From Rugalucina vietnamica (Eukaryota > Mollusca > Bivalvia > Lucinida > Lucinidae): 64,000 nucleotides of DNA. Where the stretch lies: positions 14,695,726-14,759,725 of the forward strand of contig OZ024876.1 in the NCBI GenBank assembly GCA_964017185.1. Direction: 5' to 3'. The notes under the pieces are model-generated. The model ran no database searches, had not been told where the DNA came from, and saw only the letters and a list, made by a program, of their open reading frames with translations. The first letter of the stretch is position 1; each line of letters begins with the position of its first letter. Position numbers and translations under genes: made by a program. Positions 44,207-53,861 of the stretch are shown here, in pieces.

Positions 44207-44492
44207 TTATAATGAGGTTGTGCTGTATCTGGCTAGAATATCAGTATTTTGAGCCAGGATATGACAAAACTTGTCCACGAAGCAGCAGCCTGATTATGTT
44301 TAGTATCTGGTGATAATAAGAAAATGTTTGAAAAACAAATACATGTACAGATGAAACTTCTTTCTTAGGCTATTGTGGTTATTTTGTGGCTCGTTAGCTT
44401 TACTGGTAGCATGGAAATGGACATTTACCACAATATCTGGCATGTTGCTGTCATGGAAATATTTCTACAGTCATTATTTGTCTTCACACTGA

Positions 44493-44722
44493 TTAACTCA
44501 TTTAAGCTTGGCGTCCTTTTAATGGGACATGGGCAAACAGAAAAGCCACAGATGGGACGCCGCAGAACACGGCGTCCCATCTGGGGCTATTCTGGTTGCT
44601 TGGGGAGCTTTCATTGAAAATTGGAATAAAAATTCCAAAACACTCCTGATGCCCCTAAAAATGATAGTGGACTCACCTAAATGATAATTATGAGTTAAGT
44701 CCATTGGTCATATATAGGTTAA
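44493..44722 (+). mobile_element. TTAA-flanked MITE-3, intact
   Basis: TTAA|CTCATTTAAGC ... CATATATAGG|TTAA with palindrome GACGCCGCAGAACACGGCGTC. Confidence 0.87.
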
Positions 44723-45012
44723 GGAAGAGTGATTGTCAGTTAATGGTGAAAAAATGTGCTCATGTGTACTGAGTCCGTCTCTTTTTTGTTTACTGAGTAA
44801 CAGTATGGCTAGGAGAAGTAATTATTCCGGCATGAATATTTCCCTGGACTTTAAACACTAAAACAACCATTCAAACATTCTATTTTATCATTATCATTTC
44901 CTATTTTTATTATAGGGAAATTTAAAAAAAAAAAATGATGTGTAATTATCACCAGATACTCGCATTAATTTGGCTAATAACTGTTATTACTTGAATCACC
45001 AGGTTTTCTCAT

Positions 45013-45247
45013 TGAAGCGCTGCATGAGAAAACCAACAGTTTTGGATTCCGGCCAGGTCCGACACAGAACAGCCTGTACAGTCTCAGAAAATAGTCGGAT
45101 GCACAAAATTTCTGGTTAAGAAAGAAGAGGCATCGTAGCATCAGTGGAGCGAAAACAAAGGAGCTGATCAGCTGTGCAGTAACTGCACTGCTGATCTGCG
45201 ACTTTGTTTTCGCCTATGCATGTTGTTTGTTTTCCAATGCGGTGTCT
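45013..45247 (-). mobile_element. MITE-1 copy, diverged
   Basis: GAAGCGCTGCATGAGAAAAC left, TTCCAATGCGGTGTCTC right; hairpin GCTGTGCAGTAACTGCACTGC. Confidence 0.75.
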
Positions 45248-45699
45248 CTACTATTAGGCTAATTTGTATCTACTTAATCAATACTTCCAGTTTTCCAGCA
45301 GAATTTAATGCTCTTTAATTGTAGTAGAAACTCTAGAAATTAATAGACATAGGTTTCAGTCATTTTCAGATGCAGTTTTGAAGGAAACGGATGTGCAGTA
45401 AAACCCACGCATTGGTGGCTATGGACATGTTCTTTCTAGGCAGCTCATACATAGGCATTGACCCAGCTGATCTGTGCCTTTGTTGTTTTTTTGCACTATC
45501 TCAAGATGTGCCAAAGTTATTAATAAAATTATTTTCAAATCATATATTGAAATGTTACATGTGGGTTTTAGTCTATGTTTAATTAGGCATATAAATTTCT
45601 TCAATTCTTTGGAATATAATGGCAAAATCAATGTTTTTGAGTCTCAAAATAAACTAAGTCTTTACTAACATGCAGTGTAAGTAGATAATGACATCAGGA

Positions 45700-46135
45700 G
45701 AAACTTTGCTTTTGCAAAACATGACGAAAACACGCCCATGTTATATACAGTTTTTTTTCCTAAGATGAAAAATTGAAAATTTTCACTAGAAAAAAAATGA
45801 ATTTTTTTATATTTTTGTTTATATATTGTTCAAAACGTAGATCATGGGTACAGGTTAGAGAACCCACAATCTATGTTTTAGAGCAAAATAAGAAAAAAAT
45901 TAGTTTTACTATATAATAGTGTGGTTTAAGGGGTATTCATTGCATGGACATGTTTTCCTGATGTAAAAAGGCATGGATCAGCCTAGGGGACTTGAAATGC
46001 ACTGCTGATCAGTGGCTCTTTTCCCATTCATTTGTTGTACAATTACTCAACTTCTAAAATTCTAAAATTTCAGCTCACTAATTTTGTTTCCTGCCTTCGG
46101 AGTCCAGTTTGTGCCGGACCTTATTGAAAAGTAGG
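45700..46135. repeat. Palindromic repeat and MITE-1 fragment
   Basis: 45700-45970 is a member of the CATAGATTGTGGG palindromic family (AACGTAGATCATGGGTACAG). 45975-46135 is a degraded MITE-1 right half ending about 80 bp before alternative exon A. Confidence 0.55.
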
Positions 46136-46214
46136 AATACAGATTTTATTGCCACAGGAGTCGTTTACCAATTCCGTTCCTTTATCGTACTAATCTTGTT
46201 CTCTCTTAATCTAG

Positions 46215-46341
46215 GTGACATTCAGGAGCTAGCATTTTCGGTGTTAAAAGTGACACCCCATATTGCTATATTGTCCTGGTCTAATTTTAACATCACGGAT
46301 CAGCGTCATTTGATCAGTTACACAATTAATTATAAAGAAGC
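46215..46341 (+). CDS. INSR: Alternative exon A, start of FnIII-1
   Basis: First of four interchangeable 127-nt exons. The acceptor is CTTAATCTAG and the donor GC|GTAAGT. Entering with T+GT gives the conserved Cys, then DIQELAFSVLKVTPHIAI, LSWSNFNITDQRHL, ISYTINYKEA. It matches the human FnIII-1 start ending in GFMLFYKEAP; from memory human exon 7 is also 127 nt. PHIAILSW aligns with human FDKILLRW, which holds Asp483, Lys484, Leu486 and Arg488 of insulin site 2. It carries an NIT glycosylation sequon. It is 31/42 identical to variant C, 24/42 to B and 16/42 to D by my count. Exit is phase 2 (GC+N gives Ala). Confidence 0.94.
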
Positions 46342-46813
46342 GTAAGTGATATCATCGGCTGCATGTCCTTCATAAAATTCTCTCACAACTTTTTATCCCA
46401 GTTGAAACTTGAAGCATCATGCTACATGTTACACCATAATGAGTGGGAAAGTACACATAAAACAAAAAAAAAAAATAAAGATTAAGAACATGAGATTTAG
46501 TTTATTGTAGAATTATTCATAGCAACTCATAGCATGTGTAATTATCTTTTAGTTATCAATAAAGGTTTACTTTTTGAGATTTCTTTGAAAAGATTTTGTA
46601 TTTGTATTTGAACAAAAACATTTAAAAAAAATAAAATATTTTAAATGAAATTTTCATGTTTAACAGCTGAAAAAAAAAACACACAAAAAACTGTATATTG
46701 CAAAGGCAAGTTTTCGCGATGTGTTTTCTTCATTTAATCATTTCATTGAAACATCAATAGAGAAAAGCAGTCTTATGATTGTATATGGCTGTCAGATGCT
46801 TCAAGTTTCATTT

Positions 46814-47048
46814 GAGCCGCGTCATGAGAAAACCGGATTTTTGCCTAGGCGAAAACAAAGGCGCAGATCAGCTTCGCGGTAACCGCGAAGCTGATCAGCG
46901 CCTTTGTTTTCGCTACTCGGATAGTACAATTCCTCTTCTTTCTAAATCCAAAATTTCAAGCTTCTAGCTCTTTTCTGAGCCTGTACAGGCCGGTTTGTGT
47001 CGGACCTGGTCGGAAACCCCGAAGACCGGTTTTCTCGCGTCGCGGCTC
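46814..47048 (+). mobile_element. MITE-1 copy, intact
   Basis: ATTT on both sides. Hairpin TTCGCGGTAACCGCGAA perfect; both ends of the CCGG type (AAAACCGG and CCGGTTTT). Lies between alternative exons A and B. Confidence 0.92.
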
Positions 47049-47371
47049 ATTTTTTACCGTTTCTTGAATATGTTTGTGAATGAGACAATGTTTAGTGTTT
47101 TATGCTGTTTTGTCACGTTTAAACAACCATTGCCATGGTAACATGATTTGTTGAATTTTCACCATTTTCTTGCTTGATGTTTTGAAAGGGTCATTCCCCA
47201 CTTGTCATATCTCATTTGCAATTTTTCAAGAACATGCATAGCATGAATGTTTCTCTATAATCAGAGCTTGTAAGAGCGCTAGAAAATGAAATTTGATGAT
47301 GTTTACATGTCGTTTTTCTATCGACGGAAGAGGGTAGATGGCATTTTGAAACAATGATGCAGTCAATAAAT

Positions 47372-47555
47372 GAGCCGCCTGATGAGAAAACCAACAATCT
47401 GCATAGGCAAAAACAAATGTGCAGATCAGCTTCGCGGTTACACCGCGAAGCTGATCAGTGCCTTTGTTTTCGCTACAGGGATAGTACACTTCCTCTTCTT
47501 CGTAAATCTGAAATTTCAAGCTTCTAGCCTGCTTCTGTGCTTGAATCAAGGCTAT
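47372..47555 (+). mobile_element. MITE-1 copy, right-truncated
   Basis: GAGCCGCCTGATGAG left end, hairpin TTCGCGGTTACACCGCGAA with an enlarged loop; ends after CTGCTTCTGTGCTTG. Confidence 0.78.
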
Positions 47556-48440
47556 GTCGTCCTTTAGTTATCATAAAAATATGTATACAAATATATCAGA
47601 AATTCTTTTAAACTACACTAACGAAAATCATCAAATATTCTAGTGCTCTTTATTTCTAAATTTGTGTAATTTAATCAGTAATAATTGCACGTTATATTTT
47701 CTAAGCAGAGTGAAACCCATTGATTTTTTGCTTGGCGCTTCGACACAGCAATAAATACGAAAAAAGCTGCAAATCTCTCAGAGATTATCCACTCTATTTT
47801 TTACTGGGCCAATTAAGTTGTGAAAGAACCATCTTCTAGCTAGATAGAGAGCTAGTTTGGTTGGTACTGAGTCCTGCTAGGGTAGGAACATCCCCCCTCC
47901 TTGTCCTTTGTACCTGTGTATTATAACCAGAAATTCAAACCCACATTGTTTCAACATTCAGTATACATTGTACCCATAAGCAGAATTCAAGCAGTCATAA
48001 ACCAGGGAAATGGTTTGTATAAATGTTTTGAATTGTTTTGTGTTTCTCAGGTCAATAGTGATTATTGTTTGGTCAATTTACCGTGAATGTCCTAAACTTT
48101 CCGACACCAAAAGCTCCCGTTAGCATTTCTATACCAACTTGGCTGCTGCAGTTTGGCTACTTTATGGAAGGCATAACATCAAAATAATATATTTAGCATG
48201 GCAAACAGTAAGCTCTTGATCAGAGGGCAGTTTTACATGGGCTTGTGTTTTTTGCGAATATTAATGTCTGAAAGTTTAGGATACTTTTGGGTAACGCTGT
48301 ACAGTTTTGTGCCGTCGTGCTCGTGCTGCTGCGTAACTGCGTACTCCCTGTTCTGTCGCGCGGGAATGATGTGCCGTGTTGGTGAATGTACCGAATGTTT
48401 ATATGTTGTTGATGACAATTTTGATTCTTGTTCTTCCTAG

Positions 48441-48567
48441 GTTCAATCAAGACGATTGATTTCAGAGTTTTAAATGCTGCACCCCACATAGCTATCCTTA
48501 CATGGAAGCCTGTCAAGCTACCTGATATGCGGCACCTTATAAGTTATACTTTGAATTATAAAGAAGC
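48441..48567 (+). CDS. INSR: Alternative exon B, start of FnIII-1
   Basis: Second member of the array, 127 nt, acceptor TTCTTCCTAG, donor GC|GTAAGT, phases 1 in and 2 out. After the Cys it encodes SIKTIDFRVLNAAPHIAI, LTWKPVKLPDMRHL, ISYTLNYKEA. It keeps the core PHIAIL-W and RHLISYT but replaces the loop after the Trp (KPVKLPD against SNFNITD in A), which removes the glycosylation sequon and adds two lysines and two prolines. Like human WEPYWPPD, this loop is Pro-rich. Only 70 nt separate its donor from the acceptor of variant C, against 2,099 nt back to variant A. Confidence 0.94.
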
Positions 48568-48637
48568 GTAAGTGTTACTTGTAGCTGTATTGTATTGAGA
48601 TGTTTTTGCATTATACTGTATACCATTCTCCTGATAG
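48568..48637 (+). other. 70-nt intron between alternative exons B and C
   Basis: Very short intron flanked by exon B (donor GTAAGTGTT) and exon C (acceptor CTGATAG). B-to-C joining gives a frameshift with TAA close to the end of C, so this intron should not be productively spliced in the same transcript. Its size is near the practical minimum, which would disfavour simultaneous recognition of both sites. Confidence 0.8.
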
Positions 48638-48764
48638 GCGATATACACCAGCTGGGGATAGCGATACTCCGGGTAACCCCACACATAGCAATTTTCTCGT
48701 GGGAAAATTTCAACATCACGGACCCGCGCCATCTAATAAGTTATACTATCAACTTTAAGGAAGC
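48638..48764 (+). CDS. INSR: Alternative exon C, start of FnIII-1
   Basis: Third member of the array, 127 nt, acceptor CCTGATAG, donor GC|GTAAGT, phases 1 in (T+GC gives Cys) and 2 out. It encodes DIHQLGIAILRVTPHIAI, FSWENFNITDPRHL, ISYTINFKEA. It is the closest relative of variant A, sharing the NIT sequon and most of the second half, so A and C look like the most recent duplication pair or have exchanged sequence by gene conversion. The acceptor has a weak polypyrimidine tract (ACCATTCTCCTGATAG), which may matter for choice between B and C across the 70-nt intron. Confidence 0.93.
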
Positions 48765-49753
48765 GTAAGTGAACCTACTCACAACCCTAAAATTTCCACC
48801 AGTTGCCCAAGAAAACGGAACTGCTATCAGTGCATGGCTTCTCAGTGTCACGGGGACATATTGACATTTTGACAGTAGGCTAAAAGAGGCATCTGTACAA
48901 GCACAGTAGATTTAGCTGATCTGGCAAGATACATGTACACACTTCTAGATGATATTATCATTTGATATGTGGTTGCTGGTTTTGGGTGCATGTTAGAAAC
49001 TTTAAATTGCGTGAATTAAAACATTGTTTTAGTGCATGAAAAAATATAGTGATTAAAAGACGAAACGAAAGTTTCATTCAGTGATGGAATTCTTTGTGCA
49101 TTATACTTTTCTCAAAACTATCATTCAGCTATAATGCAAACAGTTATTGGCTTAAAATGCATCCTTGCTGAATACTCTAGTGACTTTCATATTATAAAAA
49201 GGTTTCTTTGAAAACTGAAAGCCTGTTTTGGAGAGGTGTTAAGTAATATTATAAGCATGCTATAGGAAGTCTATGTGATGTTTAAAAAGAAATCTTTTCA
49301 TGTAATTATATTATATTCAGATTTTGCATGAGGTGTAGATTTGTAATAACAATGAAAGAAAAGGTGTAGTATGTTAATGGTAGAAAAAGCTTTTCTTTGT
49401 GTTCTTAGTACATGTATGTTGACAGATAAAATGATGCCTGTTTTGGTCATACACTCAATGTTAGATACAAATGGAGAGGCTGAGGGTTAGGGAAAACTGG
49501 GCGGGGCACAATTATATGTAGTGTTTGTCCACATGTGTAATCTCTGGTGGAAGACTTTACTGACACTTGGTGTGTAGCTTTATTAACACACTTTATGTAT
49601 TTTGGCTTAATACCAGTGTATGTCATGTTGTATATAATTGCACTGTAGCACAAAAGGCTGGTATGTTCCGTTTTCTTGTAAACAAACTGGTGGGAAGTGT
49701 GTCTTGTGTTATTTTAATTTTTAAGTCACTTAGCATAATCCTCATCTCTGTAG

Positions 49754-49880
49754 GCGACATTCGAGTCCTCAAGCTCTCTGTAACCACCATTGGAAGTGAA
49801 ACAGTGTTTTTTAAGTGGACCAATTTCCAAACCCGGGATGTTAGACACTTAATTGGTTACTATCTTAAACTTACAGAAGC
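49754..49880 (+). CDS. INSR: Alternative exon D, start of FnIII-1
   Basis: Fourth and most divergent member, 127 nt, acceptor CTCATCTCTGTAG, donor GC|GTGAGT, phases 1 in and 2 out. It encodes DIRVLKLSVTTIGSETVF, FKWTNFQTRDVRHL, IGYYLKLTEA. The site-2 strand reads SETVFFKW in place of PHIAILSW, and there is no NxS/T sequon. It keeps the Cys, the Trp, RHLI and the terminal EA at the same positions as the others, so it is a true alternative of the same segment rather than the next constitutive exon. No further copy was seen in the remaining 14 kb. Confidence 0.92.
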
Positions 49881-51150
49881 GTGAGTTTTTGTTCTGTTTA
49901 AACCACTAGATGTTTTGTATTCTTATGTTTTATTAACTACTTATATTGAGTTTGTTGCTTCCTCTACACTCAAGCTAGGCAACAGGAAGTGACATCAACA
50001 GGAAATGACATCATGATGATGTCACTTCCTCTCTACCTCTATCTGATCCCACTCACACCCTGAAGATAAATTTTGATATCAGTAAATCAACACCAGATTT
50101 TGAATCATGGATACCACTTTCAATATAAAAATTTAGCAAATTAATGACCACACTCAAGTAGCTTATGCTCTTGCCACACTTTAGTCATTGAATTTTAGAT
50201 ATCTTCATGATGTTTTTTTTTTTTTTTTCTGTTATTGTTTGTAGAACTTTCTTCTCTAATCATGCTTGGAAGAGAAGCAACAAATTCCTGTTCAAGGTTC
50301 AAAACCTTTGAAAATGATGGACACCTTATCGCTTTGCTGAATAAGTTAGCCTAGTACTCACAATGTGCTGAATATAAAACATGACAATGTGCTGAATATA
50401 AAGCGAAGCAACTTGGACTCTTATCATTCTTAGTAAAGTTTGGGTGTCCAAATTTTTCAGGGCTATTCTAAAAATAACCAGATTAAATTTGCATGGCTTC
50501 AAAAGAATAATAAAACATACACTTTAAAAATTCAGATGAGTTTCTGTATTTACTGATATCACAATTATGGCATGTAGGGTTAAAATTCTAAGATATTGAA
50601 TGTCAAAGTAACTTAAATTTCTTTTGAGGGAAGAAATGGCAAGGAAATAATTGATTTTAAAAAGGGAGACAATTGCATTGCCCCTTTTTGGTGACAAGTT
50701 TATTTTCTATGTTAAATACTATGAATGATCTCTATAGATATTTTGTTTACCTAGTCTTTCAGTAACCCCTTACTCAAATGATACTTTTTTTCTGTGATCT
50801 TTTCTTTGAATTTGATAATACACTTTTGATAATTTTATGAAAAGTAAGTTGAGAATGTTCACTTTTACAAAGCAACATATATTCAAAAAATGAATAATTA
50901 GCTGTTATGAATTGTATTTTTTTTTATTTATATACTTAAACTGACATAGCTTACTTCCTGAAACATAACTTATTTTTTGCGTTAAACTATGCTAAAAAAA
51001 CACACAAAAAACAACAAAAAAAAAACAGACTTTATAATTAAACTTTGAAAACTAAACTTAAGCTATATGATTGTTTTTAGGTATTATATTGTGATATTGA
51101 ATTATTGACATTATGTTATTAATATTTTTGGCTGAAAACTAATTTACCTA
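49881..51150. other. AT-rich intron sequence after exon D
   Basis: A palindrome around GGAAATGACATCATGATGATGTCACTTCC (49998-50030) and homopolymer runs only. I found no further alternative exon. Confidence 0.5.
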
Positions 51151-51227
51151 TACACTAGTCATTTGTAACCACAGCCGCCAAGCTCTGACTTCTGGTCCAT
51201 GGTCCAGCATATCCTGGATAAAAGCCT

Positions 51228-51471
51228 GGCCCCGAGGTTATAAAACTTTTTTCATGCTCAGCTCAGCTGAGACTAAAATTTATCCTGCTCATAAATGTTA
51301 AAATGCCAACAATTGTTGGCATTTTAACATTTATGAGCAGGATAAATTACTAGTTTATGAGATATGAACCTGAATTTTCCACTAATTTTGACTATTTCAG
51401 CATTTATGAGCAGTTGAAATTTCATGCTCAGCTGAGCTGAGCTTGAAAAAAAGTTTTATAACCTCGGGGCC
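51228..51471. mobile_element. MITE-6, complete
   Basis: 244 bp with TIRs GGCCCCGAGGTTATAAAACT and its exact complement; central palindrome ATGCCAACAATTGTTGGCAT with longer flanks. Flanked by 42-bp direct repeats at 51193-51234 and 51472-51513. Sits within a MITE-5-like sequence (51155-51965). Confidence 0.88.
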
Positions 51472-51549
51472 TGGTCCATGGTCCAGCATATCCTGGATAA
51501 AAGCCTGGCCCCGCTGTAGGGACAGCTCTTTGGTAAAACTACAGCTGTT

Positions 51550-51772
51550 TTGAGCTGCATCATGAGAAAAACGGACTTTCACCTATGCGAAAACAAAGTG
51601 GCAGATCAGCAGCTGCTGTGCAATAACTGCACAGCTGATCAGTGCCTTCATTTTCACTTCTTCTGAAGTCTGAAACTTTAAGCTCCTAGCATTCTTCTGT
51701 GACTGTGCAGGCTGGTTGGTGTCAAACCTGGTTGGAAACCCCCGAAGACCAGTTTTCTCGCGCCACAGTTCT
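51550..51772 (+). mobile_element. MITE-1 copy, diverged
   Basis: GAGCTGCATCATGAG left, GACCAGTTTTCTCGCGCC right; hairpin GCTGTGCAATAACTGCACAGC. Confidence 0.78.
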
Positions 51773-52117
51773 TTTTAAACTCTGCTGAGTCTGTGCTATT
51801 TTTTTCCCTTCACTGGCTACTTTGCTAATATAAAGCGGAAATTCTAGGTATTTCCCCTCCACATTTTAAGGGCAGTTTATTAGTCAAAACTTGTCTCATT
51901 TCTATGATTATCCCCCACTGTCTTCTTGGGGTGGGGAAACATGGTTTCAAATGACTAGCGCATAAGTAAGTAAAGTCATACTGAATAAGGTGGGACAGAT
52001 ATGTGGTTATTATTCCAAAACCCTGGCTTTTAATACAGCAGCCTATGTGGGTTATTATGACCTTGGTACACTCTGCTAAAGTAATTCTGTTACTTTTAAA
52101 TGAGTTTCCTTAAATAT

Positions 52118-52340
52118 GAGCCAATACACGAGAAAAACGGTCTTCGGGGTTTCTGACAAGGTCGGACACAAACCAGTCACAGAAGCAGGCAAGAAGCTTG
52201 AAATTTTAGATATAAGTAGAAGAGGAGTTGTGCTATCCGTGTAGCGAAAACAAAGGCGCTGATCAGCTTTGCAGTTACTGCTACTGATCTGTGCCTTTGT
52301 TTTTGCAGGCAGAAATTTCATTTTTCTCATGATACGGCTC
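52118..52340 (-). mobile_element. MITE-1 copy
   Basis: GAGCCAATACACGAG and TCATGATACGGCTC ends; flanks ATAT and ATCT; hairpin reduced. Confidence 0.8.
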
Positions 52341-52454
52341 ATCTGTACATTTCGTCATGGATTTTAAACTAAGCTACAGTTTGCGATGAAAATAAGCAGG
52401 AAGCTTCAAGGTTTTTGTGACAGAAGCATAATCATGATGACCATTATCACTACT

Positions 52455-52456
52455 AC

Positions 52457-52519
<63 letters not shown>
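52455..52519 (+). repeat. (CAT)n microsatellite
   Basis: About 21 CAT units; encodes poly-His in one frame, without a gene. Confidence 0.97.
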
Positions 52520-52689
52520 GGTCTCTATGTCCATTACACTAGAAAAGTGTCTGAATAATTCTACATAAAAATTGTTTTTAAAACATACACTTGAATGCAA
52601 AAGAAACACATTATTTTATAATATGCATTTGGAGTTGTGTTTTCTTTCAATTTAGATATCTATCTGATCACCACTTTACAATGTTATTT

Positions 52690-52932
52690 TGGTGGCCCAC
52701 GTGGCCAAGCCGTTAATTCTTAATCACTCGATCATCTCACCGCTGTGTCTGGTGTGGGTTTGAGCCAGGCACTGGGCACATGTGAGACAAGTGAAATTCT
52801 GCTTGCAGGTGTGCCAGGTGTTGTTTTCTTGGGGGTTCTCCAGTTTTCGGCTTTTCGCCCCACCTTCTGATTGGCCTGTCTCATATGAGCTGGAATAATC
52901 CTGAAAGGAACGTAAAACTGAATTTAAATAAA
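52690..52932 (+). mobile_element. SINE-A
   Basis: GTGGCCCACGTGGCCAAGCC head, TGTGGGTTTGAGCCAGGCAC box B, tail GAACGTAAAACTGAATTTAAATAAATT (split: GAACGTAAAACTG, A-rich). Confidence 0.8.
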
Positions 52933-53031
52933 TTAAATAAAACAATGTTGTTTTCAAATCCAAGGTTTTAAACACAATATATAGTGAAAAACAATAACAT
53001 CATTATAAGGATAGAATGAAAATTAATAATT

Positions 53032-53259
53032 GAGCCCCATCATGAAAAAAAAACAACAGATTTTTCTTAGGCGAAAACAAAGGTGCAAATCAGCTACTGC
53101 ACAGCTGATCAGCGCCTTTGTTTTTGTTACTCGGATAGTACAATCCTTCTATTTAAATCCAAAGTTTCAAGCGTTTAATCATTTAATGCGGCTGTACATG
53201 CAGGTCTGTGGTGGACCTGATCGGAACCACTGAAGACCGGTTTTCCCGTGCCCTGGCTC
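53032..53259 (+). mobile_element. MITE-1 copy
   Basis: GAGCCCCATCATGAA left and TTCCCGTGCCCTGGCTC right; left hairpin arm deleted. Confidence 0.8.
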
Positions 53260-53426
53260 AATCAAGCAAGAACATAAGAATATGCTTCTGGAAATGTCCT
53301 CAGATGGATTATTTACAAGAAAATGGAGGTAGACAATAATGTGTTTTGTTTTTGCACTCAATTATAAACATTCCTTTAAAATGACATTTAGATTCATGCA
53401 AAACAAAAAGTATTCTTCCTTTTGAC

Positions 53427-53504
53427 AGACAGACAGATGGATCGACAGACAGGCAGACAGACAGACATACATACAGACAGACAGACAGAGAGAGAGAGAT
53501 AGAT

Positions 53505-53581
<77 letters not shown>

Positions 53582-53602
53582 AAGATGGATGGATGGACAG
53601 GC

Positions 53603-53639
<37 letters not shown>

Positions 53640-53652
53640 GACAGACAGACAA
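53427..53652 (+). repeat. (GACA)n / (GA)n microsatellite
   Basis: Long interrupted GACA array with GAGA and GGAT stretches; on the minus strand it gives Cys/Leu/Ser-rich open frames that are artefacts. Confidence 0.97.
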
Positions 53653-53861
53653 TCATCCATTTTTCCTGTGTCATAAAACTATTCATATTCATCATTTGGG
53701 CATATGAAAATTGAAATTAACAGAGTGTTACCAAAAATAATTTATCCTGCCTTGCCGAATCCAAGCTTTTTCCAGCAATTAAGAGAGCTAGTCTAGTTCA
53801 GTGTTATTCTGCCACTAGCTACTGTTCAGGGAATTGGGAAATTTTTCTACTAATTTGATAT

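Larger units (their letters stand above)
43649..44230. mobile_element. MITE-7 interrupted by MITE-1 and a SINE
   Basis: Reverse-oriented copy of 42963-43150: CACTTCAACCTCATTATAAC start, GTTATAATGAGGTTG end. Its interior is split at GCTATAT by MITE-1 and again near CTATGGACCTCAAGAG by a tRNA-derived SINE. Confidence 0.85.
41962..46214 (+). other. Intron before the alternative exon array
   Basis: 4.25-kb phase-1 intron from GTACGT to TCTAG. It contains MITE-1 copies, a pair of CCTCATTATAAC elements (one with two nested insertions) and a TTAA MITE. If exon choice uses RNA base-pairing between a docking site and selector sites, as known for Dscam, the docking site would be expected here or after 49880. 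I could not identify one by eye. Confidence 0.7.

Noticed and set aside
48051-48090. Possible fifth alternative exon after TGTTTCTCAG
   Set aside because: In phase it meets TAG at the third codon and shows none of the shared PHIAI, RHLI or KEA motifs.
50245-50310. Possible next receptor exon after GTTTGTAG
   Set aside because: In the required phase it reads a short peptide ending in TGA with no similarity to the FnIII-1 continuation and no donor before the stop.
52386-52568. Poly-His ORF
   Set aside because: Product of the (CAT)n microsatellite with no other gene feature.
53309-53695. Minus-strand Cys/Leu/Ser-rich frames
   Set aside because: Translations of the GACA microsatellite in three frames.
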